Under the pieces are notes generated by a model. That model had not been told where the DNA came from, made no database searches, and saw only the letters and a list, made by a program, of their open reading frames with translations. This document shows positions 51,581 through 60,839 of a stretch of 64,000 nucleotides of DNA, piece by piece; the first letter of the stretch is position 1; each line of letters starts with the position of its first letter. This stretch comes from an uncultured Erysipelotrichaceae bacterium (lineage in GTDB: Bacteria; Bacillota_I; Bacilli_A; Erysipelotrichales; Erysipelotrichaceae). The position numbers and the translations under genes are program-made. The stretch spans positions 21,141 to 85,140 of the forward strand of contig CAIFEQ010000004.1 in the NCBI GenBank assembly GCA_903789495.1. The letters run 5' to 3'.

Positions 51581-53044
51581 ATGAGTACAACGAAGAAAGC
51601 TGCCAGGGAGAGAGGGGTGCTGATGCTGGCGGCGGGCCTGCTGATTCTTTTCTACTGCCTGCCGGCTACCGAATCCCTGTCCCATGAGGCCCTCTGTGCA
51701 CTGGGGATTTTCCTGGCTTCTCTGACCATGTGGATCGGCATTTCGATTGACTGGCCGAGTCTGATCACCATCTTCCTGATCGGCTTCCTGCCGTCTTTCG
51801 GATTCAGGAATGCCTTTTCCTCGGCCTTTGGCAACAGCACGGTTGCCTTCCTGATGTTTACCTTCATGCTGGTGTATCCCCTGGGACAGACCAGCTTTGT
51901 CCACCGCTGCACCGTCAGTTTCATCACCAACCGCATTGCCCGCAAAGGGCCGTGGTTCTTCATCGCCTTCCTGTTTACGGCGGTCACGGTCATGGGGCTG
52001 TTCATTTCCCCGTCCGTGCTCTTTGTGGCCTTCATGCCCTTCCTGGAAGATATCTACACCGTGCTGGAAATTCCGAAAGGATCCAGGACCGCCAACATGA
52101 TGATGCTGGGAACGGCGTTCTGCATCTCCATGTCTTCCGGCATGACGCCGATCGGCCACGTCTGGCCGGTGCTGGCCATGGGCTACTATGCCAGTGCGAC
52201 CGGCAATGTCATCAATTCATTCCAGTACATGGCGATCGGGATTCCGACCGGCATCCTGCTGCTCATTCTGCTGCTCCTGCTGTTCCGCTATGTCTACCGG
52301 CCGGATGACATCGGACAGCTGGACCCGCAGAAGGCCATGGCCCTGAAAGGCAGCGTGCCGCCGGCTGACCGGAAAGAGAAGATCGTGCTGGGTACGATGG
52401 CTCTGACCGTCTTCCTGTGGATTGCCCCGTCGCTGGTGCGCGGCATTGCGCCGGAATTCTACAATACCGTCAATTCCTGGACCACCGCCATGCCGCCGCT
52501 GCTTGGCTGCATCATTCTGTTCCTGGCCAAGGCCGACGGCAAGCAGATCATGAACTTCAGGGAAGTCACGACGAAGGGCATCATGTGGGGGTCCATCCTC
52601 ATGACCGCCGCGGCCACGATCATCGGCTCCTGCCTGACCAATGAGGATATCGGCATCAGTGCCTGGCTGTCCGGGATCATGAGCCCGATTGCCAATAACC
52701 TGAGTGCCGGTCTGCTGGTGCTGTTCTTCGTGGCCTGGACGGTCATTGAGACCAACTTCTCCTCGAATATCGTCACCACGACCCTGGTTTCATCGGTTGC
52801 CCTGGCGGTGCTGACCGCACTGCCGGAGGGGACGGTGTCGGTACCGACCGTGCTCTGCCTGATCGGCTTCTCAGCCGGCATCTGCAACATGACGCCGGCC
52901 GGCCAGACGACCATCAATACCGTGGCCATCGGTTCCGGCTGGACGGATGCCCGCTCCATGTTTGTCTGGGGCGGCATCTTCGCGCTGCTGGCCATCGTGG
53001 TCATGAGCACCGTCGGGTACGGTCTGGGCACGCTGGTCATGTAA
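51581..53044 (+). CDS. SLC13/DASS-type anion symporter, paralogue of 6083 gene
   Basis: Polytopic membrane protein of 487 residues with about 11-12 hydrophobic segments. The two re-entrant loop motifs are MSSGMTPIGH (about 184-193) and TNFSSNIVTTTLV (about 389-401), matching SSGMTPISH and TNLSSNNVTATV of the protein at 6083; SCLTNEDIGI corresponds to SALTNEDIGI there. It would import an organic anion or sulfate with sodium. It is immediately downstream of an FAD oxidoreductase, as in the first locus, and ends at a terminator. AGAGGGGACGG precedes the ATG. Confidence 0.87.
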   Translation: MSTTKKAARERGVLMLAAGLLILFYCLPATESLSHEALCALGIFLASLTMWIGISIDWPSLITIFLIGFLPSFGFRNAFSSAFGNSTVAFLMFTFMLVYPLGQTSFVHRCTVSFITNRIARKGPWFFIAFLFTAVTVMGLFISPSVLFVAFMPFLEDIYTVLEIPKGSRTANMMMLGTAFCISMSSGMTPIGHVWPVLAMGYYASATGNVINSFQYMAIGIPTGILLLILLLLLFRYVYRPDDIGQLDPQKAMALKGSVPPADRKEKIVLGTMALTVFLWIAPSLVRGIAPEFYNTVNSWTTAMPPLLGCIILFLAKADGKQIMNFREVTTKGIMWGSILMTAAATIIGSCLTNEDIGISAWLSGIMSPIANNLSAGLLVLFFVAWTVIETNFSSNIVTTTLVSSVALAVLTALPEGTVSVPTVLCLIGFSAGICNMTPAGQTTINTVAIGSGWTDARSMFVWGGIFALLAIVVMSTVGYGLGTLVM

Positions 53045-53071
53045 ACCGCAAGATCACTATGTATGCATGGA

Positions 53072-53097
53072 AAAGAAGGCGCGGCCTTCTTTTCTTT
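53072..53097 (+). terminator. Intrinsic terminator after second SLC13 gene
   Basis: AAAGAAGGC (53072-53080) pairs with GCCTTCTTT (53084-53092), 3-base loop, then TCTTT. Confidence 0.85.
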
Positions 53098-53176
53098 CTG
53101 TCTGAACAGATCCTTAACCAGAGCTGTCATCAGGTTTAACACAGCCTGTTTATTCTTTGGAATGGGGAGATGAGGA

Positions 53177-53893
53177 ATGTCTGAGATCCGCTGTGTGTTC
53201 TTTGACCTTGGCCTGACGCTGGTCCACAACGATCTGCCGCAGCGCTGTGCGGATTCGCTGACCCGGCTGGACCATCCGGTCAGTCTGGAACAGGCCGAAA
53301 CGGCGTATCAGCTGACCAACCGCTGGTTCATGCATCAGCGCCCCGGGGATCTGGAAAAGGGGACACCGGAAATCTGGCGGGACTACCATCGGATGCTCTG
53401 TGCGTTCTGCGGGGTGCCTGGTCTGGAAGAAGCCCTGGGGGAAGCGCTGCATCGTTATCCGACCCGTCCGGTCTGGACGGTGTATCCGGAAACCCTGTCC
53501 GTTCTGCAGCAGCTGAAGGAGCAGGGCTATACGCTGGGGCTGATCTCCAACTGGGACCGCAGCTGCCGAAGCGTGCTGCAGGCGAATGGTCTGGACCGGC
53601 TGCTGGATCCGCTGATCATCTCCTGCGAGGTGCAGGCGGAAAAACCGGCCCGGGAAATCTTTGCGGCAGCCCTGCAGCGGGTTCCGTTTCCGGCTTCGGA
53701 ATGTCTGATGGTCGGGGACAACTACTACAGCGACGGCCTCGGTGCCGCGCATGCAGGCATGCCCTATCTGCTGCTTCTGCGTAATGGACTGGCTGGCTGC
53801 GCGGAACTGGCCGGAAAGCCGGCGGTGCAGAATCTGCAGGAAATCTTCACGTATCTGAAACAGAAGGAAAATAAGGGGAAAGGAAAAGTATGA
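53177..53893 (+). CDS. HAD-family hydrolase
   Basis: Haloacid-dehalogenase-superfamily phosphatase of 238 residues, subfamily IA. Motif I is FDLGLTLV (the second Asp of DxDGT replaced by Gly, as in several HAD-IA subfamilies such as YjjG-related proteins), motif II ISNWD (Ser/Asn, about 123-127), motif III Lys in AEKPAREIF (about 153) and motif IV MVGDNYYSDGLGA (about 176-188). It would remove phosphate from a small metabolite, for example a nucleotide or sugar phosphate. First gene of a seven-gene operon; its stop codon overlaps the start of the peptide-binding protein gene by four bases (ATGA at 53890-53893). GGGGAGATGAGGA precedes the ATG. Confidence 0.88.
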   Translation: MSEIRCVFFDLGLTLVHNDLPQRCADSLTRLDHPVSLEQAETAYQLTNRWFMHQRPGDLEKGTPEIWRDYHRMLCAFCGVPGLEEALGEALHRYPTRPVWTVYPETLSVLQQLKEQGYTLGLISNWDRSCRSVLQANGLDRLLDPLIISCEVQAEKPAREIFAAALQRVPFPASECLMVGDNYYSDGLGAAHAGMPYLLLLRNGLAGCAELAGKPAVQNLQEIFTYLKQKENKGKGKV

Positions 53894-55437
53894 AGAAATC
53901 TCTGAAAACAGTACTGCTGTGTCTCTGTCTTACGGCCATGTCGGGATGTGCAGGCAGCAGTGCCGCCACCACGGCAGCTGCTTCTGCGTCCACGGAAGCT
54001 TCGGCGGCCGCCACGGATGTCCCGACGATCGTACGGACCTCCATCAGTTCGGAACCGGACAGCCTGGATCCCTGGCAGTCCGCTGCCACGGATACGGAAG
54101 CGGTTTTCCTCAATGTCTTTGAAGGCCTGCTGTCCTTTGACACCAACGGCAGTCTGCAGCCGGGTCTGGCCGAGAGCTACGAGATCAGTGAGGACGGTCT
54201 GACCTATACCTTCCATCTCTGGCAGAATGTCACATTCCATAACGGCAAGAGCTTCACCAGCGCCGATGTCCTGTATACCTACAACAACCTGGCCGGCATG
54301 AACGGGGAAAAGGCCGTGTCATCCAAGTTTGACGATATCGCCTCCATTGCGGCACCGGATGACTATACCTTTGTGATCACCCTGAAACAGCCCTCGGCGG
54401 CCTTCCTTTCACTGAACATCGTCCCGATTCTGCCGGAAGGCTATGACAACCAGGCCGTCAGTCCGGTCGGCACGGGCCCCTACAAGTTCCAGGAATACAT
54501 TCCGGGCCAGAAGATTGTGCTGGTGAAGAATGAGGATTACTACAACGAGGATAAGATGGCTTCGATTGATACGGCGGAAATCTACATCATGACCGACAGC
54601 AGTGCGGTGGTCTCCGCGCTGCAGTCCGGACAGCTGGACTTTGCGTCGATCTCCGCCGAAGATGCCTCCATCCTGCAGGATGACTTCACGATCTCCAGCA
54701 ACCCGCAGAACATGGTGCAGGTCTTTGCCCTGAACAACTCCGTGGCGCCGCTGGATGATGTGCGGGTCCGGCAGGCCATCAACTATGCCGTCGACAAACA
54801 GGAAATCGTCGACGGTGCCTTCGATGGCTATGCCACGATTCTCTATTCCAACTTCTCGCCGGTCATGCAGGAGTACTACAATGATGAACTCTCGGATGTC
54901 TATCCGCATGATGTCGAAAAGGCCAGGGAGCTGCTGAAGGAAGCGGGCTATGAGAACGGCTTTACGCTGACCATCCGGGTGCCGGCCAACTACACCAAGC
55001 ATGTGACGACGGCCGAGATCATCAAGGAACAGCTGGCGGAAGTGGGCATCACGGTGGAAATCGATGCCATCGAATGGGCCACCTGGCTGGATGAGGTCTA
55101 TACCAATGCCCAGTACGAAGGCACCATCATCGGCCTGACCGGCAAGCTGGATCCGTCCAGTGTGCTGGGCCGCTATGCCTCCGATTATCCGAAGAACTTC
55201 TTCCGCTTCAGCAATGCGGAATATGACGAAAAGGTGGCAGCCGCCGCCCTGGAGATGGATCAGGCCAAGCGGATCCAGCTGTACAAGGACTGCCAGGCGA
55301 TTCTGACCGAACAGGCGGCTGCCGTCTATATCTGCGATCCGAACTCGATCGTGGCGATCCGCAAGGATCTGCAGGGCTATCAGGCCTATCCGATCGGATT
55401 CATCGATCTGGCGCATCTGTACTATGCGGCTGAATGA
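53890..55437 (+). CDS. dppA: Dipeptide ABC transporter, substrate-binding lipoprotein
   Basis: SBP_bac_5 lipoprotein of 515 residues: signal MKKSLKTVLLCLCLTAMSGC with lipobox MSGC, an Ala/Ser/Thr-rich linker (to about 43), then the mature domain with EPDSLDPWQSA, GLAESYEISEDGLTYTFHL and VRQAINYAVDKQEIVDG, standard for DppA/OppA. It delivers dipeptides or related compounds to DppBC. It overlaps the HAD gene by four bases, and the permease gene follows after 75 bases that hold a weak GC hairpin (GCCGG...CCGGC near 55470), possibly lowering downstream expression relative to the binding protein. The Ala-rich linker is unlike that of OppA. Confidence 0.92.
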   Translation: MKKSLKTVLLCLCLTAMSGCAGSSAATTAAASASTEASAAATDVPTIVRTSISSEPDSLDPWQSAATDTEAVFLNVFEGLLSFDTNGSLQPGLAESYEISEDGLTYTFHLWQNVTFHNGKSFTSADVLYTYNNLAGMNGEKAVSSKFDDIASIAAPDDYTFVITLKQPSAAFLSLNIVPILPEGYDNQAVSPVGTGPYKFQEYIPGQKIVLVKNEDYYNEDKMASIDTAEIYIMTDSSAVVSALQSGQLDFASISAEDASILQDDFTISSNPQNMVQVFALNNSVAPLDDVRVRQAINYAVDKQEIVDGAFDGYATILYSNFSPVMQEYYNDELSDVYPHDVEKARELLKEAGYENGFTLTIRVPANYTKHVTTAEIIKEQLAEVGITVEIDAIEWATWLDEVYTNAQYEGTIIGLTGKLDPSSVLGRYASDYPKNFFRFSNAEYDEKVAAAALEMDQAKRIQLYKDCQAILTEQAAAVYICDPNSIVAIRKDLQGYQAYPIGFIDLAHLYYAAE

Positions 55438-55512
55438 TGCCGGCATGCTGAGAGGAAAAGAAAAGAAGCCGGGTCTTCCGGCCTCTTTTGCTGAGAAAGG
55501 AGGGGGCAGGAC

Positions 55513-56469
55513 ATGGCCTATTATCTGAAGAAAATCGGCGGCTTCCTGCTGACGATTCTCCTGGTGTCTCTGCTGACCTTTGCGGTGTTTAACATCCTGC
55601 CGGGCGATCCGGCGGTGGTGATCCTCGGGGTGGATGCGGACGAGGCGCAGGTGGAAGCCCTGAACCAGAGCATGCACCTGGATCTGCCGCTGGGGGAACG
55701 CTATCTGCTCTGGCTGAAAGGCCTGCTGGTGGGCGATCTGGGGACGTCCTACCGCTACCGCCTGCCGGTCAGTCAGCTGATCCGGGACGGTTTCTCCGTC
55801 ACCGCCGGTCTGGCGGTGCTGTCCATTGCCCTGTCGCTGGCCATTGCGCTGCCGCTGGGCATCTTCCTGGCCCGGCATAAGGATTCCCGGCTGGTGCTGG
55901 TGCTGAACATGCTGTCGCAGATCGGCATCTCGGTGCCTTCCTTCTGCATGGGCATCCTGCTCATCACGATCTTTTCGGTGAAACTGAAATGGCTGCCCTC
56001 CATGGGCTATACGCCCTTCTCGGAATCACCCCTGCAGTGGTTCCGGAGCATGCTGCTGCCGGCTCTGTCCATTGCCTTGGGCACCAGTGCGGTGCTGGTG
56101 CGCTATATCCGCGTGAGTATCCTTTCGCAGTATCACCAGGACTATGTGCGTACCGCCCGTTCCAAAGGCATGAGTGAGAACCGGGTGCTGCACGCGCATG
56201 TGCTGCGCAATTCCCTGATCCCGGTGATCACGATTCTTGGCATGACCATCGGCAGTGTCCTGGGCGGTTCGATCATCATCGAGAATGTCTTCTCCCTGCC
56301 CGGCATCGGCAAGCTGGTCTCGACCTCGATCTCGACCCGGGACCTGCCGCTGATCCAGGGGCTGGTGGTGTATCTGGCCTTCATCGTACTCTGCTGCAAC
56401 TTTGCGGCAGATACGGCCTATTCCCTGATTGATCCCCGCATCCGCATGAAGCAGAGGGATTTCTCATGA
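55513..56469 (+). CDS. dppB: Dipeptide ABC transporter permease DppB
   Basis: Inner-membrane permease of 318 residues with six hydrophobic segments. TM1 is FLLTILLVSLLTFAVFNILPGDP, followed by the ALNQSMHLDLPLGERYLLWLKGLLVGDLGTS periplasmic region typical of DppB (given here only as region 35-75), and the EAA loop ARSKGMSENRVLHAHVLRN (about 212-230). AAAGGAGGGGG precedes the ATG. The dppC start overlaps its stop codon by four bases. Partner of DppC in the membrane channel. Confidence 0.94.
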   Translation: MAYYLKKIGGFLLTILLVSLLTFAVFNILPGDPAVVILGVDADEAQVEALNQSMHLDLPLGERYLLWLKGLLVGDLGTSYRYRLPVSQLIRDGFSVTAGLAVLSIALSLAIALPLGIFLARHKDSRLVLVLNMLSQIGISVPSFCMGILLITIFSVKLKWLPSMGYTPFSESPLQWFRSMLLPALSIALGTSAVLVRYIRVSILSQYHQDYVRTARSKGMSENRVLHAHVLRNSLIPVITILGMTIGSVLGGSIIIENVFSLPGIGKLVSTSISTRDLPLIQGLVVYLAFIVLCCNFAADTAYSLIDPRIRMKQRDFS

Positions 56470-57281
56470 AGCGTCTGAAGGTCCTGTTTGCCAGCCGCAG
56501 CTTCCGGATCGGCTTCTGCATGGTGGCCGCGATGCTGGCGCTGATGATCGTCGGCTTCTTCTATATGCCCTATGATCCCAATGCCATTGATACCTCCAAC
56601 CAGCTGGCTTTCTTCTCCAAAGAACATCTGCTGGGAACGGATCAGCTGGGCCGGGATATTCTCAGCCGGGTCATGAAGGGTTCCCGGATTTCCTTCCGGA
56701 TCGGTCTTTCCGCGGTGGCGGGAGGCGGTCTGCTGGGCACTGTGCTGGGCGCGGCAGCCGGCTATTATGGCGGCAAGGCCGATGCGGTGATCATGAAGCT
56801 GATCGATACCCAGATGGCCTTTCCCGGCGTGCTGCTCGCGCTGATGCTGATTGCAATCTTCGGCACATCGGTCTCGAACATGATCCTGGCGCTGTCCCTG
56901 ATGGCGGTGCCGCGCTTTGCCCGCATGAGCCGGGCCGGGTATCTGAAAAACCGCAATGCGGATTATGTCAAGGCGGAAAAGTGCCGGGGTGCCTCGGATC
57001 TGCGCATCATGGTGCTGCATATCCTGCCCAACATTGCCGGCGAACTGCTGGTGACTGCCGACCTCAGCTTTGCCTCGGCGGTCATGAGCGAAGCCGGGCT
57101 GAGCTATCTGGGGCTGGGCATTCAGCCCCCGGAGGCAAGCTTTGGCAAGATGCTGTCGGAAGCCCAGGCCTGCATTCTCAAGGCCCCATGGTATGTCCTG
57201 GTTCCGGCAGCGGCGATTACGATACTGGTCATGGGAGCGAATCTGATGGGAGATGGTCTGCAGGATGTCCATGGAAACTGA
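56466..57281 (+). CDS. dppC: Dipeptide ABC transporter permease DppC
   Basis: Inner-membrane permease of 271 residues, second channel subunit. Markers are the HLLGTDQLGRDILSR segment (about 54-68), the GYYGGKAD segment after TM2, and the ATPase-coupling EAA loop (AEKCRGASDLRIMVLHILPN, about 167-186). It overlaps dppB by four bases and dppD starts inside its last codons, all signs of a tightly coupled operon. The N-terminal cytoplasmic arm is short, about 15 residues. Confidence 0.93.
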   Translation: MKRLKVLFASRSFRIGFCMVAAMLALMIVGFFYMPYDPNAIDTSNQLAFFSKEHLLGTDQLGRDILSRVMKGSRISFRIGLSAVAGGGLLGTVLGAAAGYYGGKADAVIMKLIDTQMAFPGVLLALMLIAIFGTSVSNMILALSLMAVPRFARMSRAGYLKNRNADYVKAEKCRGASDLRIMVLHILPNIAGELLVTADLSFASAVMSEAGLSYLGLGIQPPEASFGKMLSEAQACILKAPWYVLVPAAAITILVMGANLMGDGLQDVHGN

Positions 57282-58257
57282 AAACAGAGAAGCGGTGCTG
57301 CAGATCGAACATCTGCAGGTTTCCTTCCAGGAAGGAAAACAGCTGTACCCGGCGGTCAGCGATGTGTCCCTGCATGTCAATGCAGAGGAGATGACTGCCC
57401 TGGTCGGGGAGTCGGGCTGCGGCAAGACAATCACGGCCCTGACGGCCATGGGGCTGCAGCCGGCCGATGCCCGGATCCTGGGCGGGACGATCCGCATTCA
57501 GGGAGAAACCGTGAATGACTACAGTGCTGCCCAGTGGCAGAACATCCGCGGCCGGCGGGCGGGCATGATCTTTCAGGAACCGATGACGGCCCTGAATCCG
57601 CTGATGATCGTCGGCCGTCAGATTGCCGAAAATGCCTGGCTGCACGGATCGTCCAGAGAAGAAGCCCGGCAGAAGGCCCTGGCGATGATGAAGCTGGTCG
57701 GCCTGCCCGATCCCGAGCGTCTGTATCAGTGCTATCCCCATCAGCTGTCCGGCGGAATGCGGCAGCGCATCATGATTGCCATGGCACTGATCAATTCCCC
57801 CAGCCTGCTGATCGCCGATGAACCGACGACCGCTCTGGATGTGACCATCCAGGCCCAGATCATGGAACTGCTGCAGGAGATGAATGAAAAGACGCATACT
57901 GCCGTCCTGCTGATCACGCACGATCTCGGCCTGGTGCGGCAGATGTGCTCCCGGGTCTATGTCATGTATGCCGGTCATATCGTCGAAAGCGGACCCAGTG
58001 AGGAACTCTTCACCCGGCCCCTGCATCCCTATACGGAAGCCCTGCTGGCCTCGATCCCGGCCCTGCAGAAGAAAGACACGCCCCTGCAGGCCATTGCCGG
58101 TACGGTGCCGCCGCTGGAAAAGCGGAAACAGACAGGCTGTCCCTTTGCGGACCGGTGCCGTTACTGTCTGCCTCTTTGCAGGGCGGAAACACCGCCGCTG
58201 AAACAGCGGGGACTGCGGCAGTCCGCCTGTTTCCGGCGACAGGAGGTGTACGGATGA
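57271..58257 (+). CDS. dppD: Dipeptide ABC transporter ATPase DppD
   Basis: ABC ATPase of 328 residues. Walker A GESGCGKTITA, Q-loop IFQEPMTALNP, signature LSGGMRQRI, Walker B LLIADEPTTALD and H-loop ITHDLG are intact; the C-terminal oligopeptide_HPY domain carries CPFADRCRYCLPLC, a Cys cluster found in this subfamily as a possible iron-sulfur site. Of three in-frame ATGs (57253, 57265, 57271) I chose 57271, five bases after AGGA; the others add four or six residues only. It overlaps dppC and its stop overlaps dppF by four bases. Confidence 0.92.
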   Translation: METENREAVLQIEHLQVSFQEGKQLYPAVSDVSLHVNAEEMTALVGESGCGKTITALTAMGLQPADARILGGTIRIQGETVNDYSAAQWQNIRGRRAGMIFQEPMTALNPLMIVGRQIAENAWLHGSSREEARQKALAMMKLVGLPDPERLYQCYPHQLSGGMRQRIMIAMALINSPSLLIADEPTTALDVTIQAQIMELLQEMNEKTHTAVLLITHDLGLVRQMCSRVYVMYAGHIVESGPSEELFTRPLHPYTEALLASIPALQKKDTPLQAIAGTVPPLEKRKQTGCPFADRCRYCLPLCRAETPPLKQRGLRQSACFRRQEVYG

Positions 58258-59219
58258 CAGAACAGATGAGCATCCGGGATCTCTGCAAGGACTATGATGA
58301 CGGCAGCCGCCGGGTCCATGCGGTCAACGGCATCACCCTGAACATCCGGAAAGGCGAGACATTCGGTCTGGTCGGGGAATCGGGCTGCGGCAAGTCCACC
58401 CTGGGACAGATGATCGGCCTGCTGCTGAAGCCCACGTCCGGTCAGGTCCTGTTTGAGGGGGAAGACATCTGGCAGGCTTCCCGGCGCCGGCAGAAACAGC
58501 TGCACCAGCAGATCCAGATCATCTTTCAGGATCCCTATTCCTCGCTGAATCCCCGCAAGCGGATCGGCTGGCTGGTGGAGGAACCGCTGGTCATACATCA
58601 TCTGGTGCCGGATCCCGTTCAGCGCCGGCATCAGGTCGAAGAGATGCTGGAACTGGTGGGGCTGGATGCCAGCTATGCACAGCGCTATCCCAGCGAGCTG
58701 TCCGGCGGGCAGCGGCAGCGGGCCGCCATCGCCATTGCCCTGATCCTGAAGCCGTCCTTTGTCGTCTGCGATGAGGCGGTCTCCGCCCTGGATGTTTCCA
58801 TCCAGGCCCAGGTCCTGAATCTGCTGAAAGATCTGCAGCAGAAGCTGGGATTGACGTATCTGTTCATCTCGCATAATCTCAATGTGGTCACTTACATGGC
58901 GGACCGGATCGGGGTCATGTACCTGGGCAGTCTGGTGGAAACGGGCAGTGCCGTACAGCTTGGCACCCGGCCGCTGCATCCCTATACCCAGGCCCTGTTC
59001 TCGGCATCGGTTTCCGTCTTTGAGAAAGCCGGAAAGCGGATCGTGCTGCAGGGGGATGTCCCCAGTCCGGCGGCTCTGCCGGCCGGCTGTCCGTTTCATA
59101 CCCGCTGTCCGTATGCCAGAGACATCTGTCAGCGGGAGAAGCCGGCTCTGGCACCGGCTGCCGACGGGCGCTTCTGTGCCTGTCACCGGGTCCGGGAAGG
59201 CTGGGAGGAACAGACATGA
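58254..59219 (+). CDS. dppF: Dipeptide ABC transporter ATPase DppF
   Basis: ABC ATPase of 321 residues. Walker A GESGCGKST, Q-loop IFQDPYSSLNPR, signature LSGGQRQRA, Walker B FVVCDEAVSALD (Ala after DE, common in DppF proteins) and H-loop SHNLN are present. The C-terminal extension has CPFHTRCPYARDIC, the partner Cys cluster to that of DppD. AGGAGG precedes the ATG at 58254, which overlaps the dppD stop codon; the much longer open frame upstream is only antisense-like noise. Its own stop codon overlaps the metallophosphoesterase gene by four bases. Confidence 0.94.
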   Translation: MTEQMSIRDLCKDYDDGSRRVHAVNGITLNIRKGETFGLVGESGCGKSTLGQMIGLLLKPTSGQVLFEGEDIWQASRRRQKQLHQQIQIIFQDPYSSLNPRKRIGWLVEEPLVIHHLVPDPVQRRHQVEEMLELVGLDASYAQRYPSELSGGQRQRAAIAIALILKPSFVVCDEAVSALDVSIQAQVLNLLKDLQQKLGLTYLFISHNLNVVTYMADRIGVMYLGSLVETGSAVQLGTRPLHPYTQALFSASVSVFEKAGKRIVLQGDVPSPAALPAGCPFHTRCPYARDICQREKPALAPAADGRFCACHRVREGWEEQT

Positions 59220-59740
59220 GTGTTTATCTGATTGCGGATACGCATTTCGGGGATGGCAGTATTCTGAGATATGAGAGCCGTCCCTTTGAAGATGCGGCGG
59301 CCATGGATGCGGAACTCATCCGCCGCTGGAACCAGACCGTCACCCCGCAGGATACGGTCTATCATCTGGGGGACTTTTCCCGTTACGACCTGCAGAAGAA
59401 CCGGGAAATCCTGGCGCAGCTCAATGGCACAAAATACCTGGTCCTGGGCAACCATGACCGGCAGTATACCTGCCGGCAGTGGCAGGAGGCCGGCTTTGCC
59501 TGGGTCTATGATCTGCCGGTGCTGTATGAGGGGTTCTACGTGCTCTCGCATGAACCGATCTATGTATCGGCCAACATGCCCTATGCCAATCTCTTCGGGC
59601 ATGTGCATGCCAGTCCGACTTATAAGACCTGTTCCTGCCGGAGTTTCTGTGTCTCGGTGGAACGGATCGATTATGCCCCGATCGCCTTTACAGCCGTGAA
59701 AGAGGCAATCTTCCGGTGCATTCAGCAGAACGAACCATAA
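59216..59740 (+). CDS. Metallophosphoesterase family protein
   Basis: Calcineurin-like phosphoesterase of 174 residues with the five metal motifs in order: DTH (8-10), GDF (about 51-53), GNHD (about 79-82), SHEP (about 111-114) and GHVH (about 128-131). The compact form resembles small cytosolic phosphoesterases (YfcE/Icc-like and the DUF-type phage phosphoesterases) that cleave phosphodiesters or phosphomonoesters. It starts by an ATGA overlap at the end of the dpp operon, so it is co-expressed with the peptide transporter and the HAD phosphatase, a curious pairing of two phosphatases around an importer. Substrate unknown. Confidence 0.88.
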   Translation: MSVYLIADTHFGDGSILRYESRPFEDAAAMDAELIRRWNQTVTPQDTVYHLGDFSRYDLQKNREILAQLNGTKYLVLGNHDRQYTCRQWQEAGFAWVYDLPVLYEGFYVLSHEPIYVSANMPYANLFGHVHASPTYKTCSCRSFCVSVERIDYAPIAFTAVKEAIFRCIQQNEP

Positions 59741-59984
59741 AACGCTTCCGTGAACCGGATATTGTCCTGATCCGGTCCGGAAGCGTAAAAAAAGGGAAAC
59801 CAGTCGAGGGATTTACTGGTTTCCGCAAGGTTTCTCCGTTACGGAGAGGTTCGAGGGGAAGGAAATATGCTTGCTTCCGTCAGTCTGCCAACTGACAATT
59901 ACAGGATATAAAAGGTCTGTGTCGGCTCTATGGAAGTCAACTGAACTTTATCTGAAAAAATATGTGTAAAATGTGGAATAGCAT
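59741..59984. other. 244-base gap with a series of hairpins (possible structured RNA)
   Basis: In order: a long imperfect stem CGCTTCC...GGAAGCG (59743-59785) without a T tract on the plus strand; a perfect 10-bp stem (59795-59804 with 59815-59824); TCTCCGT-T-ACGGAGA (59833-59847); GGAAG/CTTCC (59857-59861 with 59874-59878); TCAGT-CTGCCA-ACTGA (59880-59895). This density of stems is higher than in other gaps of the window. It may be an unrecognised leader RNA of the aldo/keto reductase gene or a cluster of operators. Confidence 0.45.
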
Positions 59985-60839
59985 ATGGTACGGAACATTA
60001 CACTGAACAATGGTGTCCTCATGCCGCAGATCGGCTTCGGCACCTACAAGGCTGACCGTGAAGATCCGCAGGTCCTGCAGGAGGCCATTGCCTGCGGCTA
60101 CCGGCACCTGGATACCGCCTCCCTGTACGGCAATGAAGCCTGGGTGGGACAGGCGGTCCGGGAATCCGGCCTTCCCCGCCAGGAATTCTTTCTGGTCTCC
60201 AAGCTGAACCGGAATCAGCTGGGCTATGACCAGGCGAAGAAGGGCGTGGAAGAGAGTCTGCGGAACCTGCAGACGGATTACCTGGACCTGTATCTGATCC
60301 ACTGGCCGCGTCCGGATTATGGCCGGCCGGATTTCGAGGACTGGCAGGAACTGGACCGGCAGACCTGGAAGGCCCTGGAAGAGCTGTATGAGCAGCACGT
60401 CCTGCGGGCAATCGGGGTTTCCAACTTCCTGGTCCCGCATCTGCAGAATCTGCTGGCTTCGGCATCGGTTGTACCGGCCGTGGATCAGATCGAATATCAT
60501 CCCGGCTATACCCAGCCGGAGACGGTGGACTTCTGCCGGCAGAAGGGCATTGCGGTGGAAGCCTGGAGCCCGATGGGCCGCGGCCGTCTGTGGCAGGATC
60601 CGCTGCTGCTGGAGCTGGCCGCGAAGTATCACACCAGCGTACCCCATCTCTGCCTGGTCTTTGCCTTTCAGCAGGGTATTGCGGTCATTCCCAAATCCAC
60701 CCATCCGGAACGCATGCAGGAAAACCTGCAGCTGGAGGATGTGCAGATCGCAGCAGAGGACATGCAGAAGATCCTGGCCATGCCTGTAACCGGCTGGTCG
60801 GGTGAACATCCCGACCGCAGACGGGTCTATTTTCAGTAA
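59985..60839 (+). CDS. Aldo/keto reductase
   Basis: NADPH-dependent aldo/keto reductase of 284 residues, (alpha/beta)8 barrel. The tetrad is visible: Asp in HLDTASLYGNE (about 43), Tyr in the same segment (about 48), Lys in FLVSKLN (about 73) and His in LIHWPRPD (about 104). The C-terminal IAVIPKSTHPERMQENLQL holds the NADPH phosphate-binding residues (PKSTxxxR). It resembles 2,5-diketogluconate-reductase-like enzymes; natural carbonyl substrate unknown. The start has only a weak ribosome site (GTGGAATA). Its last three codons belong to a 180-bp segment that is tandemly duplicated downstream. Confidence 0.9.
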   Translation: MVRNITLNNGVLMPQIGFGTYKADREDPQVLQEAIACGYRHLDTASLYGNEAWVGQAVRESGLPRQEFFLVSKLNRNQLGYDQAKKGVEESLRNLQTDYLDLYLIHWPRPDYGRPDFEDWQELDRQTWKALEELYEQHVLRAIGVSNFLVPHLQNLLASASVVPAVDQIEYHPGYTQPETVDFCRQKGIAVEAWSPMGRGRLWQDPLLLELAAKYHTSVPHLCLVFAFQQGIAVIPKSTHPERMQENLQLEDVQIAAEDMQKILAMPVTGWSGEHPDRRRVYFQ

